Below are positions 6,175 to 6,817 of a stretch of 6,817 nt of DNA, one piece after another. The notes under the pieces are model-generated. The model was not told where the DNA came from. It was given only the letters and a program-made list of their open reading frames with translations, and ran no database searches. Within the stretch, counting starts at the first letter, position 1; each line of letters begins with the position of its first letter. Source of the stretch: an uncultured Clostridia bacterium (GTDB taxonomy: Bacteria; Bacillota; Clostridia; TANB77; CAG-508); assembly GCA_948528155.1 (NCBI GenBank), contig CAOSZT010000117.1:1-6817 (forward strand), written 5' to 3'. A program made the position numbers and the translations under genes.

Positions 6175-6503
6175 TTTGCTTTTCCCCCTATACATTCAAT
6201 AATCAAATTAATTCTATCCATAAATCCAACTTTATAAAACTTTTCATTTTCATATCCACCAATATTAATTAATTTATTACAATGCTTATCTATTTTTTCT
6301 ATTATTCTTTCCATATCATCTTCTTTTGCTATTTTAGATATTTCATTTGCTATTTTTTGATAAGTATCTTCTCCTTTTGTTATTTTTTCTATTTTTCGCT
6401 TATCAACATCATTTAGTATATATAAATCTTCTGCTCTAGCATTATACCAAGAATCAATAATAGATTCTTCTTGAAATGATTTTAATTCTTCCTTATTTAA
6501 CAT
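6168..6503 (-). CDS. Small helical mobile-element protein, function unknown
   Basis: This 111-residue protein is rich in E, K and I and is likely all-helical, without signal or membrane segment. Its end, FYKVGFMDRINLIIECIGGK, follows the pattern (Y-x-x-G-F-x-D/x-G-x-x-L-I-x-E) of short helical proteins often found in clostridial ICEs and beside TnpV genes (a DUF6809-like type). I hold that family name only loosely. GGAGAG lies about 7 bases before ATG 6503. The gene is translationally coupled to the TnpV-like gene. A promoter is expected upstream, where repeat copy C (6562-6594) lies, but no convincing -35/-10 pair stands out. Confidence 0.6.
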   Translation of the reverse strand: MLNKEELKSFQEESIIDSWYNARAEDLYILNDVDKRKIEKITKGEDTYQKIANEISKIAKEDDMERIIEKIDKHCNKLINIGGYENEKFYKVGFMDRINLIIECIGGKAKC

Positions 6504-6561
6504 TTTTCATCTCTCCTTACACTTTGTTTTAAATTGTTATATTTAATAACTATATTTATTC

Positions 6562-6594
6562 TAACGTGCTCATTTTATAAAATCAGCCCATTTT
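6562..6594 (-). repeat. Short direct repeat, copy C, upstream of the small gene pair
   Basis: It repeats TAACGTG and AAAATCAGCCCATTTT at the same 17-base offset as at 2110-2142, in the same orientation and again upstream of a minus-strand gene. The shared layout favours a common promoter or regulator-binding site, but the pair also brackets the whole cargo region. Confidence 0.6.
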
Positions 6595-6615
6595 CAAAAC
6601 TCTTTTACTTTTTTG

Positions 6616-6735
6616 CGTAGTGCAAGAATAGATGTATTACATCACCCCATATAACACTTGAAAGCAAAGCTTTCTAATAGTATTACTTTTACAAAAATGT
6701 ATTACAAAAGAGCATACATTTTTATAATATATTTT
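6616..6735 (-). repeat. Structured repeat, copy 2
   Basis: It shares the conserved blocks and hairpins of 5751-5870: GATG/CATC (6631-6643), GAAAGC-AAA-GCTTTC (6660-6674), and ATGTAT/ATACAT (6697-6719) followed by T on the minus strand. The repeated word here is TGTATTAC (6633), AGTATTAC (6679) and TGTATTAC (6698). Offsets of 46 and 19 bases are identical to copy 1. It may terminate a gene lying beyond the window. Confidence 0.7.
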
Positions 6736-6773
6736 TCTTATATAACTTTACTCTTTGTAAGATCATATCAATT

Positions 6774-6790
6774 GTGGACAACCTGTCCAC
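6774..6790. repeat. GC-rich 7-bp inverted repeat near the right edge
   Basis: GTGGACA (6774-6780) and TGTCCAC (6784-6790) are perfect partners around ACC, standing out in AT-rich DNA. It could be an operator or a plus-strand terminator, since CTTTTACTTTT follows. No gene is visible in 6736-6817. Confidence 0.5.
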
Positions 6791-6817
6791 CTTTTACTTT
6801 TATAATTAACTATTTAT

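Noticed and set aside
6679..6687. AGTATTAC preceded by T, resembling the nonanucleotide origin of CRESS-DNA viruses
   Set aside because: The matching position in the other repeat copy has an unrelated word and no Rep gene is visible, so the likeness is probably chance.
5751..6735. CRISPR array or tandem-repeat antitoxin RNA
   Set aside because: Only two long copies exist about 0.86 kb apart with genes between them. There are no regular spacers, and no toxin of the ToxN type or Cas gene is in the window.

Overview
The window is very AT-rich, and every gene I can support lies on the minus strand. Strong GGAGG-type ribosome binding sites, a PASTA-tailed penicillin-binding protein and Clostridia-style mobile-element proteins point to a low-GC Gram-positive host, probably a clostridium or relative. 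This assignment is inferred from composition and protein style.

Layout from left to right: (1) 52-369 is the 3' end of a chromosomal penicillin-binding protein gene, cut off exactly where a mobile element begins. (2) 370-2080 is a large serine recombinase, the integrase of the element. Its last codons abut the PBP fragment. Its N-terminus with the catalytic serine is separated from the rest by a frameshift. (3) 2110-2353 holds a hairpin, a short repeat and a 50-residue ORF. (4) 2521-5650 is a restriction-modification cargo operon, read right to left: ASCH-like protein, C5-cytosine DNA methyltransferase, Eco47II-type restriction endonuclease, then a PIN-like protein split in two frames. It has a clear sigma-A promoter overlapped by a perfect inverted repeat and ends in a long terminator hairpin. 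(5) 5884-6503 is a pair of small genes, one resembling the transposon protein TnpV. (6) 6504-6817 carries no gene, but holds structured repeats.

Together this is one end of an integrative element (mobilizable transposon or ICE) that inserted into a PBP gene and carries a type II restriction-modification module as cargo. The other end lies outside the window.

The least explained signal is a pair of about 115-nt structured repeats (5751-5870 and 6616-6735). They share conserved blocks, but an 8-nt word repeated three times at identical spacing in each copy, plus a partial inverted copy, has changed in concert between them. A second repeat pair (2110-2142 and 6562-6594) precedes the integrase and the TnpV-like pair, and brackets the cargo.
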